Notes: generated by a model from the letters alone, not told the origin. A DNA stretch of 43,321 bases from Pseudomonadota bacterium (GCA_029781535.1 JAKOWL010000187.1:1-43321); one strand, 5' to 3'; numbered from the stretch's first letter, positions 16,817 to 29,626 are shown. Program-made: numbers and translations.

Positions 16817-17101
16817 TTAAGCTGGCTTGACGGTAACGTCACCCCACACCATCGCTTGACAAGCTAATCGACTACCGGCTTTGGCGAATTTAACCTTAAG
16901 CAGTTCCTGCTCTAAAGCTGACGGCGGTGAAAGGTTTTCTGCGCCGCCCAATATTTCCACAACACAATTGCCACAATCGTTTTCCTTGCAGCCAAACGTG
17001 ATACTGGCACCTACTTTCTCGGCAACTTCGACAATGCGCGTTCCACGCGGGACTGTAACTGTGGTATTGATGTCAGCAAATGTTATGTTGTATTTAGACA
17101 T
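16817..17101 (-). CDS. Plant-type [2Fe-2S] ferredoxin, short form
   Basis: A 94-residue ferredoxin with ligands C38, C43, C46 and C81 (C-x4-C-x2-C then LACQ). It is a paralogue of the next gene upstream (17111-17470): both begin with K-x-x-x-TF-x-D-x-N-x-TV and share PRGTRI/PVGTRI-type turns, but this one lacks a 25-residue insertion. It may carry electrons between FixABCX, the flavodiiron protein and nitrogenase. Confidence 0.9.
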   Translation of the reverse strand: MSKYNITFADINTTVTVPRGTRIVEVAEKVGASITFGCKENDCGNCVVEILGGAENLSPPSALEQELLKVKFAKAGSRLACQAMVWGDVTVKPA

Positions 17102-17110
17102 TGTTATCTC

Positions 17111-18768
<1,658 letters not shown>

Positions 18769-18781
18769 CTTAACCTGACTC

Positions 18782-19078
18782 TTAGCCGAATTTAAACAGG
18801 ATGCCGTATCCACCGCGTGGATACTCCCAAGAAACATTATGATGTTCGTCACAAATAATGCGGCAAGTACCGCATTCCAGGCAGCCATCGCTGATGACCG
18901 TGACGTTGCCGTTGCCCTCCATCGTCCAGCAACCGGCTGGACAGCACACTGTACAGGCATGACTTTGGCAAGCGTTGCGGCATTTATCTTCCTCGATGAT
19001 GCTGATATGTGGACGTCCAGAATCCACCTTGTAACGGTTCTGGAACAGCTTTTCCTCTACTTTGACTACAACACTCAT
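18782..19078 (-). CDS. fixX: Ferredoxin-like protein FixX
   Basis: The 98-residue ferredoxin-like subunit of the FixABCX complex. Cysteines occur in KCRNACQSHACTVCCPAGCW and GCLECGTCRIIC; the second group is the 4Fe-4S motif and the ending YPRGGYGILFKFG is typical of FixX. It overlaps fixC by an ATGA and precedes the flavodiiron gene by 13 bases. Confidence 0.95.
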   Translation of the reverse strand: MSVVVKVEEKLFQNRYKVDSGRPHISIIEEDKCRNACQSHACTVCCPAGCWTMEGNGNVTVISDGCLECGTCRIICDEHHNVSWEYPRGGYGILFKFG

Positions 19079-20373
19079 TCAAAAGCCCTCCATAACTTGA
19101 ATGCATCGCCCACTAGCCCAAACAGGGAACGACGACGACGAAAATCATGCCGAATTTCTTTTTCCTTGGTTTTTTTGTCTACACCATCCACAGTCAGCAT
19201 CGTGCGGGCAGCCTTGGAGAGCATTTCCGGGTAATCGTTGAAGAACTGCGGATTGGTATGGAACACATCCGGCATATCCTTGTACTTCTTCAGGTCTTTC
19301 ATCACAAAGCTTTCATCCAGCTTGGATTGATAGCGTTTCAGGTTGGTCTTCGAGAACTCCTTGCCTTCTTTCCTGAGCTCAATCAAAGTATCAGCCGCAT
19401 GCATCCCTGTCGTCATAGCCAGGTTGGAACCCTCACGATGCACTGCATTCACAAACATGCCGGCATCGCCCACGATCATCCAGCCGTCACCATACAAATC
19501 CGGCATGGCGTTATAACCACCTTCCGGAATCAAATGCGCGGTGTATTCCTTCATCTCGCCACCCTGAATCAGTGGCTGGATGGCCGGATGCGCCTTCATT
19601 TGCTCCAGCAAGGCATAGGGCGTTGTATTCTGTTTTTTGAAATCTGATAGCATGCAGCCAACACCTATGGTGACAGACTCACGATTGGTGTAGAGGAAAC
19701 CTGTCCCCATCATACCTTTCGTAATTTTTCCTACCATTTCAATTACAACCCCTTCATCGTCCTTGACATTAAAGCGCTGCTCAATCAGTTCCTGGGGCAA
19801 GAAATGAATTTCTTTTACCGCCAGCGCAACATCTTTTGGCTGCAGTTCAGGATGAAAGCCTGCCTTCTTGGCCAACAAAGAATTGACACCATCGGCTAGA
19901 ATCACTGCATCTGCATAGATTTCGCCACCTTGACGGTCAGTTTGCACACCGATTACGCGTTGATTGTCCAGCAGCAGATTCGTCACCGTGGTTTCACAGA
20001 TCACCAGCGCACCCGCCTTCTGGACGCGTTCGGAAAACCACTTGTCAAATTGGGAGCGAATCATGGTATAGCGGTTATATGGCTGTTTGTTGAACGCGTC
20101 TGATCGATAATGTGAGCCAATATAGGAGTCATCATCCAGCACCCACATGCGTTGCTCGATGATATGACGTTCCAAGGGCGCATCCTCACGGAAATCTGGA
20201 ATCAACTTTTCCAAAGCATCCGCATATAAAATTGCGCCTTGCACGTTCTTGGAACCGGAAGTCTCCCCACGCTCCAACTGCAGCACACTTAAACCCGCTT
20301 GCGCCAATCGCAACGCAGCGGAATTGCCGGATGGCCCTGCCCCAACCACGATGACATCAAACTTCTCAACCAT
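19075..20373 (-). CDS. fixC: Electron-transfer flavoprotein-quinone oxidoreductase FixC
   Basis: FixC is the FAD subunit that passes one electron branch of the bifurcating FixABCX complex to quinone. The 432-residue protein has an N-terminal FAD-binding motif VVGAGPSGNSAALRLAQAG, the ADGVNSLLAKKAG stretch and GDAGMFVNAVHREGSNLAM for the second FAD contact. It lies between fixB and fixX as in other diazotrophs. Confidence 0.96.
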   Translation of the reverse strand: MVEKFDVIVVGAGPSGNSAALRLAQAGLSVLQLERGETSGSKNVQGAILYADALEKLIPDFREDAPLERHIIEQRMWVLDDDSYIGSHYRSDAFNKQPYNRYTMIRSQFDKWFSERVQKAGALVICETTVTNLLLDNQRVIGVQTDRQGGEIYADAVILADGVNSLLAKKAGFHPELQPKDVALAVKEIHFLPQELIEQRFNVKDDEGVVIEMVGKITKGMMGTGFLYTNRESVTIGVGCMLSDFKKQNTTPYALLEQMKAHPAIQPLIQGGEMKEYTAHLIPEGGYNAMPDLYGDGWMIVGDAGMFVNAVHREGSNLAMTTGMHAADTLIELRKEGKEFSKTNLKRYQSKLDESFVMKDLKKYKDMPDVFHTNPQFFNDYPEMLSKAARTMLTVDGVDKKTKEKEIRHDFRRRRSLFGLVGDAFKLWRAFE

Positions 20374-20375
20374 AA

Positions 20376-21473
20376 TTAACCCGCCTTTCTTGCCATCGCC
20401 AAGTGTGTCTTGAACGCTTCCGTCAGCGCCGGAAGTATGGTCATGGCATTACCTACGATGCCATAATGCGCAAAATCAAAAATCGGTGCATTAGGATCAT
20501 TGTTGATGGCAATAATCACATCCGAAGCATCCATGCCTACGCGATGCTGGATGGCACCTGAAATGCCCGCAGCGATGTAAAGTTTAGGACGTACGGTCTT
20601 GCCAGATTGCCCTACCTGGCGGTCCAGTTCTACCCAACCAGCCTGCACAACAGGCCTAGTAGCACCCACTTCGGCACCCAACACTGCAGCCAAATCCCAG
20701 ATCAGTTTGAAGTTTTCCGGTTTCTTCATGCCGCGGCCGCCTGAAACAATAATGTCGGCAAAGGGCAATTGCGGCTTGTCTTGCATCTCATCCGGGATAA
20801 ATTCCAGCACCTTAGTGATGATAGAGGACTCCACCATACCCAGCTTATCTTCGATGATGCGACCATTTCGAGAAGCATCACGCTCCGGCATTGCCATAAC
20901 GCGTGGCCGTACAGTAGCCATCTGCGGACGGTAGTTCAAAGTCTGGATGGTACATAGCAACGAACCGCCAAATGTCGGACGACTCGCCAGCAGGCTACGC
21001 GCATCAAGATCGACATTAAGTTCAGTACAATCTGCAGTAAGACCCGTTTTGAGCGTAGTCGCCACACTGCCTGCCAAATCGCGTCCTAACGTAGTGGCTC
21101 CTAAAAACAGGATTTCCGGCTGGTATTTATTCACCAGATCGGTAAGGCCTTTGGTGTAGGGCTCATTGCGATAATCTGTTAGCAGTGCATCTTCTACCAG
21201 ATAACACAGATTGGCGCCGTGAAAGAATGCTTCGTGACAAAAACTGCGCGTGGTATCGCCCGGAGGACCCATCACCACTCCAGCTAGTTCAACACCCAAC
21301 ATATCCGCCAATTTGCGGCCCTCTCCCAATAATTCTAGGGAAACCGGATGAATCACACCACGTTCATGCTCAATGAAAACCCATATGCCTTTATAGGCTT
21401 TCAACCGCTCGTCCAGCTCGAATTTCTTCTTGCCGGTCGGCGCTGGTTTCTGGGTTTCGGTTGCTTCACTCAT
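20376..21473 (-). CDS. fixB: Electron-transfer flavoprotein alpha subunit FixB
   Basis: The alpha ETF subunit of FixABCX. The 365-residue protein has the C-terminal FAD-binding region [34 protein letters not shown] and [19 protein letters not shown], then [20 protein letters not shown]. FixA and FixB together bind the bifurcating FAD and take electrons from NADH. It starts after a 18-base gap from fixA. Confidence 0.96.
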   Translation of the reverse strand: MSEATETQKPAPTGKKKFELDERLKAYKGIWVFIEHERGVIHPVSLELLGEGRKLADMLGVELAGVVMGPPGDTTRSFCHEAFFHGANLCYLVEDALLTDYRNEPYTKGLTDLVNKYQPEILFLGATTLGRDLAGSVATTLKTGLTADCTELNVDLDARSLLASRPTFGGSLLCTIQTLNYRPQMATVRPRVMAMPERDASRNGRIIEDKLGMVESSIITKVLEFIPDEMQDKPQLPFADIIVSGGRGMKKPENFKLIWDLAAVLGAEVGATRPVVQAGWVELDRQVGQSGKTVRPKLYIAAGISGAIQHRVGMDASDVIIAINNDPNAPIFDFAHYGIVGNAMTILPALTEAFKTHLAMARKAG

Positions 21474-21491
21474 ATTGAATCCTTTGTTCGC

Positions 21492-22337
21492 TTATGCCGC
21501 GCGCTTTGATATCTCTTTTTCAATTTTTGGAAACTTGGTAAACATCTTCGTTAACAGAGTCACACTCAAGTCTTTTGGCTCATTACTTTCACACTGGATA
21601 ATTTCAGCCTTGACAGCGCGAGGTGTAGGGGCAAACACTTTGGAAACCACGGTTGGAGAACCTTTCAAGCCGGTCTTGGTAATGTCCTCGATACCTGCTG
21701 CGTCCTTGTTCCATATCTTTACTGGATAACGTGCAGCGCGGAACATGTTGGCCATGGTGGCAAAACGCATTTCATTATTACCTTCCAGGACAGTAATCAG
21801 ACTGGGGATCTTGGTTTTTAGCACTTGCACACCGCCTTCGGAACGACGCTCTACAACGATTTCCTTGTTCTCAATATCCAGCGAGCGTATTTTCGAAACA
21901 TAGGTCAGCAATTGCATATCCAAACGCTTGGCCACACCAGGCCCCACCTGTGCCGTATCACCATCTATCGTCTGTTTACCAGTAAACACCAAATCTACTG
22001 GCATATCTTTATTGATTTGTTTGATAGCAGAGGCCAGCGCAAAACTGGTTGCCAGTGTGTCAGAACCAGCAAACACGCGGTCGGTAACAAGCACGGCATC
22101 GTCCGCTCCGTAAGAAATGGCCTTACGAAGCGCAGCTTCCGCCATCGGCGGCCCCATCGTCAGAACCGTCACACGACCACCATACTGGTCCTTAATTCGT
22201 AGCGCCTCTTCCAACGCAAACAAATCATAAGGATTCACAATGGTTGGCACACCTTGCCGCATGATAGTGTTAGTCACTGGATGCACACGAATCTGTGCAC
22301 TGTCAGGAACTTGCTTGATACAAACAACGATATGCAT
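21492..22337 (-). CDS. fixA: Electron-transfer flavoprotein beta subunit FixA
   Basis: The beta ETF subunit and first gene of the fix unit. The 281-residue protein begins MHIVVCIKQVPDSAQIRV and has NPYDLFALEEALRIKD and KQTIDGDTAQVGPGVA, all diagnostic of FixA/EtfB. A complete sigma-54 promoter (22375-22390) and NifA site (22457-22472) precede it. No nifF flavodoxin, nifJ or rnf genes are in the window, so FixABCX is the obvious reductant source here. Confidence 0.96.
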   Translation of the reverse strand: MHIVVCIKQVPDSAQIRVHPVTNTIMRQGVPTIVNPYDLFALEEALRIKDQYGGRVTVLTMGPPMAEAALRKAISYGADDAVLVTDRVFAGSDTLATSFALASAIKQINKDMPVDLVFTGKQTIDGDTAQVGPGVAKRLDMQLLTYVSKIRSLDIENKEIVVERRSEGGVQVLKTKIPSLITVLEGNNEMRFATMANMFRAARYPVKIWNKDAAGIEDITKTGLKGSPTVVSKVFAPTPRAVKAEIIQCESNEPKDLSVTLLTKMFTKFPKIEKEISKRAA

Positions 22338-22374
22338 AAAAACTCCACTAATTGGGGCGTGTTAACTCTGTGAC

Positions 22375-22390
22375 TGCAACAACCATGCCA
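22375..22390 (-). promoter_or_regulatory. Sigma-54 promoter of fixA operon
   Basis: Read on the minus strand, TGGCATGGTTGTTGCA is a full -24/-12 element, 38 bases before the fixA ATG. Confidence 0.85.
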
Positions 22391-22418
22391 TACACCATTT
22401 TTTAAGATTATCTTTATA

Positions 22419-22431
22419 ATTCATAAAGTTA
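22419..22431 (+). promoter_or_regulatory. Weak IHF-like site of fixA promoter
   Basis: ATTCATAAAGTTA has two mismatches to WATCAA-N4-TTR and sits in an AT-rich stretch between the NifA site and the promoter, where the sister promoters have better sites. Confidence 0.3.
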
Positions 22432-22456
22432 TAAATTTTTTCATCGAAGAGAATTT

Positions 22457-22472
22457 TGTTGGATTTGCGACA
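22457..22472 (-). promoter_or_regulatory. NifA upstream activator site of fixA
   Basis: TGTTGGATTTGCGACA fits TGT-N10-ACA exactly (given on the plus strand). It begins 67 bases from the fixA -24 element and immediately after the nifW stop codon. Confidence 0.75.
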
Positions 22473-22475
22473 AAA

Positions 22476-22811
22476 TTAAGTCCTGCGTTCGTTTAAGGTC
22501 TCTTTCAATTTTTTTACGCTCACGGTTTGTACGCCATCCGCATCCTGAAAAACCTTGAATACTTTCTCGGTCACAGCATTGGAATGTACAAAATCCTGAT
22601 ACGCTTTTTGCAATCTATCCCGATATGCATCACGCTCTGCAGATTCACTCAGGCTTTCTGGCACCGGGTCGCGTGCCAGATACTGCTGAAAACGCTTCAG
22701 GATATGCAGCCTATTCACATGTACAATTTGTGGCGCATATTCCACACCGAGGAAATCCAGAAACTCCTCTGCTGCAGAAAAGTTTTTCATGGTATTTAAT
22801 AAATCACTCAT
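22476..22811 (-). CDS. nifW: Nitrogenase-stabilising protein NifW
   Basis: NifW associates with MoFe protein and protects it, particularly against oxygen. The 111-residue product has the family's AAEEFLDFLGVEYAPQIVHVNRLHILKRF start. The frame is open seven codons upstream, but the ATG at 22811 (MSDLLNTMKNFS) is the likely start. It follows cysE by 33 bases and ends the nifV-cysE-nifW unit. Confidence 0.93.
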   Translation of the reverse strand: MSDLLNTMKNFSAAEEFLDFLGVEYAPQIVHVNRLHILKRFQQYLARDPVPESLSESAERDAYRDRLQKAYQDFVHSNAVTEKVFKVFQDADGVQTVSVKKLKETLNERRT

Positions 22812-22844
22812 TTGGTCGGCTCCAGCTTTCAATGTTTACGTGGA

Positions 22845-23606
22845 TTAAGCGGCTTTCTTGCGAGACACGCTGATATTTGCAATTTCTTGTGCTTCTTGCG
22901 ATTGCACTGCGTGTGTAGATTCAATCTGTTTTTCTAACGTTTCTATCCGTTCCAGCAAAGCTGTCACTGCTTTACCCACGGGGTCTGGCATCAGGTGGTG
23001 GTCCAAGTCAATGCCGTGTTGCGTTTGTCTGCGCTGATCATCCGGCAAAATCACTCTGCCCGGGATACCAACGACCGTCATTTCTGGCGGGATATCCTGT
23101 ATCACGACAGAATTGGCGCCCACACGTGCCTTCTCACCCACTACTACTGGCCCAAGTATCTTGGCCCCTGCCCCCACCATTACACCATCGCACAAGGTCG
23201 GATGTCGTTTGCCTGGGTTCCACGATACTCCACCCAACGTAACGCCATGATACAAAGTCACGTCATTGCCAATTTCTGCTGTCTCGCCGATTACTACGCC
23301 ACAGCCGTGGTCGATAAAAAAACGTTGACCGATGGTGGCACCAGGGTGAATATCAATTTGCGTTAACATGCGCGAGAAATAACTCAGCCAGCGCGCGGCA
23401 AAACGTAAACCGCGCTTCCATAAATCATGTGCGATCCGATGCGCAATAATGGCATGCAACCCTGGGTAAGTCAGAAGCACCTCCAGCCGGTTGCGTGCTG
23501 CCGGGTCTCGTTCAAAAACACATGCCCAATCTTCCTTGATCAGCGCGTAAATAGATAGCCCGCCAGAAGTCGCATTCATGCTGTTGCGTTGCTGTAATGT
23601 ATCCAT
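22845..23606 (-). CDS. cysE: Serine O-acetyltransferase CysE
   Basis: CysE makes O-acetylserine for cysteine synthesis, which feeds IscS/NifS with substrate during nitrogenase production. The 253-residue protein has a short N-terminal helical domain and the left-handed beta-helix hexapeptide repeats ([40 protein letters not shown]), with the catalytic His and Asp in [10 protein letters not shown]. Its place between nifV and nifW fits the nif-linked CysE. An alternative ATG nine codons in (MNATSGG) is possible. Confidence 0.92.
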   Translation of the reverse strand: MDTLQQRNSMNATSGGLSIYALIKEDWACVFERDPAARNRLEVLLTYPGLHAIIAHRIAHDLWKRGLRFAARWLSYFSRMLTQIDIHPGATIGQRFFIDHGCGVVIGETAEIGNDVTLYHGVTLGGVSWNPGKRHPTLCDGVMVGAGAKILGPVVVGEKARVGANSVVIQDIPPEMTVVGIPGRVILPDDQRRQTQHGIDLDHHLMPDPVGKAVTALLERIETLEKQIESTHAVQSQEAQEIANISVSRKKAA

Positions 23607-23614
23607 AGTTCCCT

Positions 23615-24757
23615 CTACTGTTCCGATACACCCATCGACATGCTTTCCAGATAAAGATGCATCAAATCCTCTGGTTTTGGATTCCGTTTAGACGTTACCG
23701 CAAATTGCCGTATGCATTTCAGCAAACTCGCCAACTCACTGTCTTGCAGATTGATGCCCAATTGCTGATACACGTGTTTAACACCGTGACTGCCGGAATG
23801 CTTGCCCAACACAAGCCGCCGCCTGCGCCCCACCTGAGCCGGATCAAACCCCTCATAAGTCGACGGATCTTTCAACAACCCATCCACATGCAAGCCAGAC
23901 TCGTGCGTGAAGACCGCTTCACCCACGATGCTTTTATTGGGTGCGACTGCTTTGCCAGACGCTTTGGCAACCAGACTGGATATTTCTGGGAAGCGATGCA
24001 TATTCAGGCCCGTATCAATACCATTAATTCGCCATAAGGCCATGGCCACTTCTTCCAAAGGTGCATTACCCGCTCGCTCTCCCAACCCATTGACTGTCGT
24101 ATTGACGTGACTGGCACCTGCCCGTATCGCCGCGAGTGAATTCGCTGTCGCAAGCCCCAAGTCATCATGTGCATGCATTTCTATTTCCATATCCGTCGCC
24201 TCACACAACTGTGAAATACGCGCATAGGTAACAAATGGATCCAATATGCCCAAGGTGTCTGCATAACGAAAACGACTTGCACCTGCTTGCTGTGCCACCT
24301 CGATCACTTCCAACAAAAACGACTGGTCCGCCCTGGAAGCATCTTCACCACCTACCGAAACGTGCAATCCCATGTCACAAGCCTTGCGGACAACATGTGC
24401 GATCTGCTGTAAAACCCAGGCACGACTTCGTTGCAGTTTACGTTCGATATGCAAATCAGAAACAGGCAAAGAAAGATTCACTAGCGACACACCTGATTTT
24501 GTGCAAGCATCCAGATCAGCTTCCGTCATCCTGCCCCATACCATCAATCTGCTAGGCAAGCCTAGATCTGCAATAGCACGAATATCATCAATCTCTGATT
24601 CCCCCATTGCTGGAATCCCGATCTCAAGTTCAGGCACGCCTATTGCCGCCAGCGATTGCGCAATTTGCAGCTTCTCTTCACGCGTAAATGCCACCCCTGC
24701 AGTTTGTTCACCATCCCGCAGGGTCGTATCATTGATGATTGGTAGATTTTGTCGCAT
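23615..24757 (-). CDS. nifV: Homocitrate synthase NifV
   Basis: NifV joins acetyl-CoA and 2-oxoglutarate to homocitrate, the organic ligand of FeMo-cofactor. The protein starts [19 protein letters not shown], has the metal-binding EMHAHDDLG and the [11 protein letters not shown] loop. The frame runs up to a TTG at 24787, but the -24/-12 promoter at 24790-24805 would start RNA near 24779, inside that extension. The ATG at 24757 is therefore chosen; it gives 380 residues, like other NifV. Its ribosome site is weak. Confidence 0.93.
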   Translation of the reverse strand: MRQNLPIINDTTLRDGEQTAGVAFTREEKLQIAQSLAAIGVPELEIGIPAMGESEIDDIRAIADLGLPSRLMVWGRMTEADLDACTKSGVSLVNLSLPVSDLHIERKLQRSRAWVLQQIAHVVRKACDMGLHVSVGGEDASRADQSFLLEVIEVAQQAGASRFRYADTLGILDPFVTYARISQLCEATDMEIEMHAHDDLGLATANSLAAIRAGASHVNTTVNGLGERAGNAPLEEVAMALWRINGIDTGLNMHRFPEISSLVAKASGKAVAPNKSIVGEAVFTHESGLHVDGLLKDPSTYEGFDPAQVGRRRRLVLGKHSGSHGVKHVYQQLGINLQDSELASLLKCIRQFAVTSKRNPKPEDLMHLYLESMSMGVSEQ

Positions 24758-24789
24758 CACATCATAAATAAGTTGATTACTACTCAATT

Positions 24790-24805
24790 AGCATTAGCTA
24801 TGCCA
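24790..24805 (-). promoter_or_regulatory. Sigma-54 promoter of nifV operon
   Basis: On the minus strand TGGCATAGCTAATGCT has the invariant GG and GC pairs at the correct spacing; the -12 is ATGC rather than TTGC. It would serve nifV-cysE-nifW. Confidence 0.7.
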
Positions 24806-24835
24806 AACAAGGAATTTGTTAATAAATAACATATA

Positions 24836-24848
24836 AATCATATGGTTA
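24836..24848 (+). promoter_or_regulatory. IHF-like site of nifV promoter
   Basis: AATCATATGGTTA has one mismatch to WATCAA-N4-TTR and almost repeats the site before nifE. It lies between the NifA site and the promoter. Confidence 0.5.
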
Positions 24849-24874
24849 TGAATAAACATGTCAGATAATAGCTT

Positions 24875-24890
24875 TGTAGGAATTACGACA
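24875..24890 (-). promoter_or_regulatory. NifA upstream activator site of nifV
   Basis: TGTAGGAATTACGACA fits TGT-N10-ACA exactly (plus-strand reading) and lies 70 bases from the nifV -24 element. Confidence 0.75.
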
Positions 24891-24921
24891 AAAAACCCTG
24901 ACATTGTCTGTTGAACCCAGC

Positions 24922-24951
24922 AAAAAAAAAGGCCTCCCGATCTGGGAGGCC
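24922..24951 (-). terminator. Rho-independent terminator after nifHDK-fdxD
   Basis: On the minus strand an 8-base stem, GGCCTCCC and GGGAGGCC around a 5-base loop (24931-24951), is followed by nine T residues (24922-24930). It separates the nifHDK-fdxD unit from the nifV control region. Confidence 0.92.
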
Positions 24952-25030
24952 GTTAACATTTCACAACTGTCCATGGTTGCGAAAGGGGGAGCCGTTGTTT
25001 CTGTATCCCGAAAATTAGAATTTCACTAAT

Positions 25031-25378
25031 TTAAAACTTCACTAAGATATCTTCATTACGCACGATGAATTGACAGGCCAAACGCCACAAGGGCGGGATA
25101 TCCGTGACTTCAGCGGTCTCGATTTGTGCCTTAGTGATTTTGCCTGCCAGTTTCAGCACGGTCTTTTCTTTCTCTGTCAAATGCACGCCCATAGGCTGCT
25201 TGTTGGAAAGGATTTCCACTTTAACAGCACATGAACCACACTCGCCGTTCTCGCACTCAAATTCCACCGGAATCTTATGTTGCTTGGCCAAAGCCAGCAA
25301 TGTGCTACAGTCTCCCGCAGTGGCATACACCGTCATGTCTTTTTTCATTTTGGGAGAACTGAATGTTACGTTTGCCAT
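25031..25378 (-). CDS. fdxD: [2Fe-2S] ferredoxin FdxD, nif type
   Basis: A 115-residue plant-type ferredoxin with ligands C42, C47, C50 and C102 and an enlarged segment before the last ligand (about 62-97). It lies 55 bases after nifK, and a ferredoxin at this place is usually called FdxD; a role as electron donor or in protection of nitrogenase is suspected. The frame is open upstream, but the ATG at 25378 follows AAAGGAAA and gives the sensible start MANVTFSSPK. Confidence 0.9.
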   Translation of the reverse strand: MANVTFSSPKMKKDMTVYATAGDCSTLLALAKQHKIPVEFECENGECGSCAVKVEILSNKQPMGVHLTEKEKTVLKLAGKITKAQIETAEVTDIPPLWRLACQFIVRNEDILVKF

Positions 25379-25433
25379 AATAATTGTTTCCTTTCTATAG
25401 GCTGGGGCAGGCAAATGCCCGCCCCTGATGCCT

Positions 25434-26993
25434 TTAACGGATGATATCGAAGCTATAGTCGGTGGTGGCAATGCCGTTGGTATCAGCATCCATCTGATCG
25501 AAGATCTTGTCGAGGATGGCCACCAGCACGTTCAATGCGCCTTGATAACCCCATACCGGATAGCGATGCTTGTGATGGCGATCGAAAATCGGGAAGCCGA
25601 TACGAATCAATGGAGTTCCGGTATCACGATCCAAGTACTTGCCGTAAGTGTTACCAATCAGGAAATCCACTGGATCTGTGAACAACAAGGAACGCATATG
25701 CCACAAATCTTTTTTCGGATAGACTTTGCAGTTCTTGCCAAACGGGCTGGCATCGAACAGCGCCTGCACCTTCGCGGCCCATGCATCATCGCCGTTGGTG
25801 GAAAGCACGGTAGTCGGTTCAGCCCCTAGCTCCAGCAGGAAAGCTGTAAGACCAAGCATCAGATCAGGATCACCATAGAGTGCGAATTTTTTGCCATGGA
25901 TATGCGCGCTAGAGTCGGCAACTGCATCTACTAGACGACCGCGCTCCTTAGTCAAGGACTCGGGAATCGGCTTACCAGTGAGCTTGGATATCGCCATCAG
26001 GAATTCGTCGGTACCTTTTACGCCCATTGGATGATGTAGACGAACAACTTCCTGACCTTTACTTTCAATGTATTCCGCAGTTTTTTCGGCACTGATAGTC
26101 TGCATCATGATCGTGCCCTTGGCATTGATTGCATTAGCTGTATCTTCCAGTGTAGTTCCGCCGTCATACATACGGAACTCGCCATCAGTTGGCGTATCCC
26201 ATGCATCGGACGGATCACACAGCATGGTGTACTTAACGCCAAATTCGTTAAAGATGCGTTTGACCTCGCGGTTGTTGCCAACCACATAACCATCAAAGCC
26301 TCCGATGAAGTTGATGCTGCTATTAGGCTTGCGCTTCAACGGCTCAACGGTACCGGCCTTGCCATCCCAGAAGTAATTCAACACGCCTTTTAGCGCATTG
26401 TCATAACCGGTGATATGGCTGCCCACGAAGGCTGGTGTATGAGCGAATGGCACATCAAACTCCATTGGGATGGAACCTTTCTCACGAGAGGTCTTGATAA
26501 ATGCATTCAAGTCATCGCCAATCACTTCTGCCATACAGGTGGTAGAAACCGCAATCATTTTTGGCTTGTACAGGCTGTAAGAGTTTGCCAGCCCGTCAAT
26601 CATGTTGTTGAGACCGCCGAACACTGCCGCATCTTCAGTCATCGAAGAAGACACACAAGAGGTTGGCTCCTTGAAATGACGGCTGAAGTGTGAGCGGTAA
26701 TACGCCACACAACCTTGCGAACCATGTACAAAAGGCAAGGTGCCTTCGAACCCATTGGCCGCAAATACCGCACCCAAAGGCTGGCATGCCTTGGCTGGGT
26801 TTACGGTCAATGCTTCACGGGCGAAGTTCTTTTCCTTGTACTCCACTGTTTTTGCATACTCCACCTGCTTCTTAAGTTCTTCGGCAGGCACGGAAAATTC
26901 AAAATTCTTTTTCTTGTTCGCGAACATTTCCTTGTATTCTGGTTCGCGGAACAGATGGAAGTGGTCTAATACTTTTTCTGCGCTTTGGCTCAT
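25434..26993 (-). CDS. nifK: Nitrogenase MoFe protein beta chain NifK
   Basis: The beta subunit of dinitrogenase, which shares the P-cluster with NifD. The 519-residue protein has the P-cluster cysteines in [32 protein letters not shown] and [16 protein letters not shown], and [20 protein letters not shown] near the C-terminus. It follows nifD by 12 bases with an AGGAG site. Length and sequence are normal for a Mo-nitrogenase. Confidence 0.98.
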   Translation of the reverse strand: MSQSAEKVLDHFHLFREPEYKEMFANKKKNFEFSVPAEELKKQVEYAKTVEYKEKNFAREALTVNPAKACQPLGAVFAANGFEGTLPFVHGSQGCVAYYRSHFSRHFKEPTSCVSSSMTEDAAVFGGLNNMIDGLANSYSLYKPKMIAVSTTCMAEVIGDDLNAFIKTSREKGSIPMEFDVPFAHTPAFVGSHITGYDNALKGVLNYFWDGKAGTVEPLKRKPNSSINFIGGFDGYVVGNNREVKRIFNEFGVKYTMLCDPSDAWDTPTDGEFRMYDGGTTLEDTANAINAKGTIMMQTISAEKTAEYIESKGQEVVRLHHPMGVKGTDEFLMAISKLTGKPIPESLTKERGRLVDAVADSSAHIHGKKFALYGDPDLMLGLTAFLLELGAEPTTVLSTNGDDAWAAKVQALFDASPFGKNCKVYPKKDLWHMRSLLFTDPVDFLIGNTYGKYLDRDTGTPLIRIGFPIFDRHHKHRYPVWGYQGALNVLVAILDKIFDQMDADTNGIATTDYSFDIIR

Positions 26994-27005
26994 TTCATTT
27001 CTCCT

Positions 27006-28463
27006 TTAAGCGGCTTTTGCCCATGGAGCTTTGGTCAAGCCCCATACCGGGTTGTTGATCGCCATATCCATATCACGGGCGAAAATCGCGAAACCGTCAT
27101 AACCATGATATGGACCAGAATAATCCCAGCTATGCATTTGACGGAATGGCACACCCATTTTCTGGAATACGTATTTTTCCTTGATGCCGGAACCGACCAG
27201 GTCAGGCTGCACGGCTTCGACGAATTTCTCGAACTCATAACCGGTAACGTCGTCATAGATCAGCGTACCGTCTTTCACGTAATGGGTAGTGCGTTGATAG
27301 TCATCGTTATGGCCAAACTCGTAACCGGTACCGACCACTTCCATACCCAGGTCCTCATAAGCACCAATCACATGGCGTGGGCGCAAACCGCCAACGAACA
27401 ACATGACTTTTTTGCCTTGCAGACGTGGTTTGTATTTTGCGATGACCGCATCGGTCAATGCTTTGTACTTAGCAATGACTTGCTCGGTTTTCTCCTTGAT
27501 AGTGTCATCAAAGAAGCTGGCAATCTTGCGTAAGGATTCTTCAATCTTGGATGGGCCGAAGAAGTTGTATTCCACCCAAGGAATGCCATACTTCTCTTCC
27601 ATGTGGCGACTGATGTAGTTCATCGAGCGGTAGCAATGCAGGATGTTCAGCTTGGCCTTGGGGGTATTTTCCAGTTCGGCAATAGAGCCATCCCCGGACC
27701 ATTGGGCAATCACTCTAAGACCCATTTCCTCCAGCAAGATGCGTGAAGACCACGCATCACCACCGATGTTGTAGTCACCGATGATAGCCACATCATAAGG
27801 AGTGGATTCAAACTTGTTCTTGTCAGGGTCGGTTTTGTCGAACACAAAATCACGCACTGCATCGTTGGCAATATGGTGACCCAAAGATTGCGATACACCA
27901 CGGAAACCCTCGCAACGCACAGGAACAATAGTTTTTCCTTCGTATTCCTTGGATTTTTTCTTGGAGACCGCTTCAATGTCGTCGCCAATCAGACCAATCG
28001 GACACTCGGACTGCACAGTGATACCCTTGTTGAGCGGAAACAGCTCCTGGATTTCATCAATGATTTTCTCCAGCTTTTTGTCGCCGCCAAACACAATGTC
28101 CTTTTCCTGGAAATCGGAAGTGAACTGCATCGTACCGAACGTATCAATACCCGTCGTACCGATGTAATAGTTGCGACGTGACGCCCAGGAATACTGACCG
28201 CAGCCGACTGGGCCATGGGAAATATGAATCATGTCCTTGATCGGGCCCCATACCACACCTTTGGAACCAGCATAGGCACAACCACGAATGGTCATCACCC
28301 CAGGCAGGGATTTGATGTTGGACTTCACATCACACTCGGATTTACCTTCTTCATATACATTTAAATGTTTTGCGCGCTTTTTGGCGGATTTTTCTGGGTA
28401 GGCCTTTAATACCTCCTCAATCAATTCTGCGCCGTTCACGCGAGCTTCAGCAGTAGCACTCAT
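27006..28463 (-). CDS. nifD: Nitrogenase MoFe protein alpha chain NifD
   Basis: The alpha subunit that holds FeMo-cofactor. The 485-residue protein has P-cluster cysteines in [16 protein letters not shown] and [18 protein letters not shown], the cofactor cysteine in [13 protein letters not shown] and the C-terminal cofactor histidine in [20 protein letters not shown]. No VnfG/AnfG-type gene is present, so this is the Mo enzyme. It is separated from nifH by 125 bases containing a strong hairpin. Confidence 0.98.
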   Translation of the reverse strand: MSATAEARVNGAELIEEVLKAYPEKSAKKRAKHLNVYEEGKSECDVKSNIKSLPGVMTIRGCAYAGSKGVVWGPIKDMIHISHGPVGCGQYSWASRRNYYIGTTGIDTFGTMQFTSDFQEKDIVFGGDKKLEKIIDEIQELFPLNKGITVQSECPIGLIGDDIEAVSKKKSKEYEGKTIVPVRCEGFRGVSQSLGHHIANDAVRDFVFDKTDPDKNKFESTPYDVAIIGDYNIGGDAWSSRILLEEMGLRVIAQWSGDGSIAELENTPKAKLNILHCYRSMNYISRHMEEKYGIPWVEYNFFGPSKIEESLRKIASFFDDTIKEKTEQVIAKYKALTDAVIAKYKPRLQGKKVMLFVGGLRPRHVIGAYEDLGMEVVGTGYEFGHNDDYQRTTHYVKDGTLIYDDVTGYEFEKFVEAVQPDLVGSGIKEKYVFQKMGVPFRQMHSWDYSGPYHGYDGFAIFARDMDMAINNPVWGLTKAPWAKAA

Positions 28464-28554
28464 TCTCGTCTCCTATAATTCAAAAGAAACTGTTTCAAAA
28501 ATTGGTCGCGTTTCATGCCCCCCGCAACTTTTGAAACAAATCCCTTGGGGGCCA

Positions 28555-28576
28555 GCAAGAGGGAAATCCCTCTTGC
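28555..28576 (-). repeat. Hairpin between nifH and nifD
   Basis: A perfect 10-base inverted repeat, GCAAGAGGGA and TCCCTCTTGC around AA, lies just after the nifH stop and has no following T-run in the minus direction. Hairpins at this place in other diazotrophs stabilise nifH mRNA and give NifH in excess of NifDK; I infer the same here. Confidence 0.7.
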
Positions 28577-28588
28577 CAGTTTGATTAA

Positions 28589-29482
<894 letters not shown>

Positions 29483-29593
29483 TTATAAATAAAAATTCGT
29501 TGCCATACGTAGCCATATTCCGATTCCAAGTCGCAACCTAATCACTCTTCTTATCCAGCGATGGATGGTTTGTCGGCCATGCAAACCGAGTAT

Positions 29594-29609
29594 CGCAAGG
29601 ACTGTGCCA
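29594..29609 (-). promoter_or_regulatory. Sigma-54 promoter of nifHDK
   Basis: On the minus strand TGGCACAGTCCTTGCG is a consensus -24/-12 element (TGGCAC, N5, TTGC). RNA would start near 29583, about 120 bases before the nifH ATG. Confidence 0.92.
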
Positions 29610-29626
29610 ACCAAATAAATTTTATT

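Noticed and set aside
26985-27533. 182-residue open frame on the plus strand opposite nifD
   Set aside because: It is antisense to the certain nifD coding sequence and shows no recognisable domain or ribosome site.
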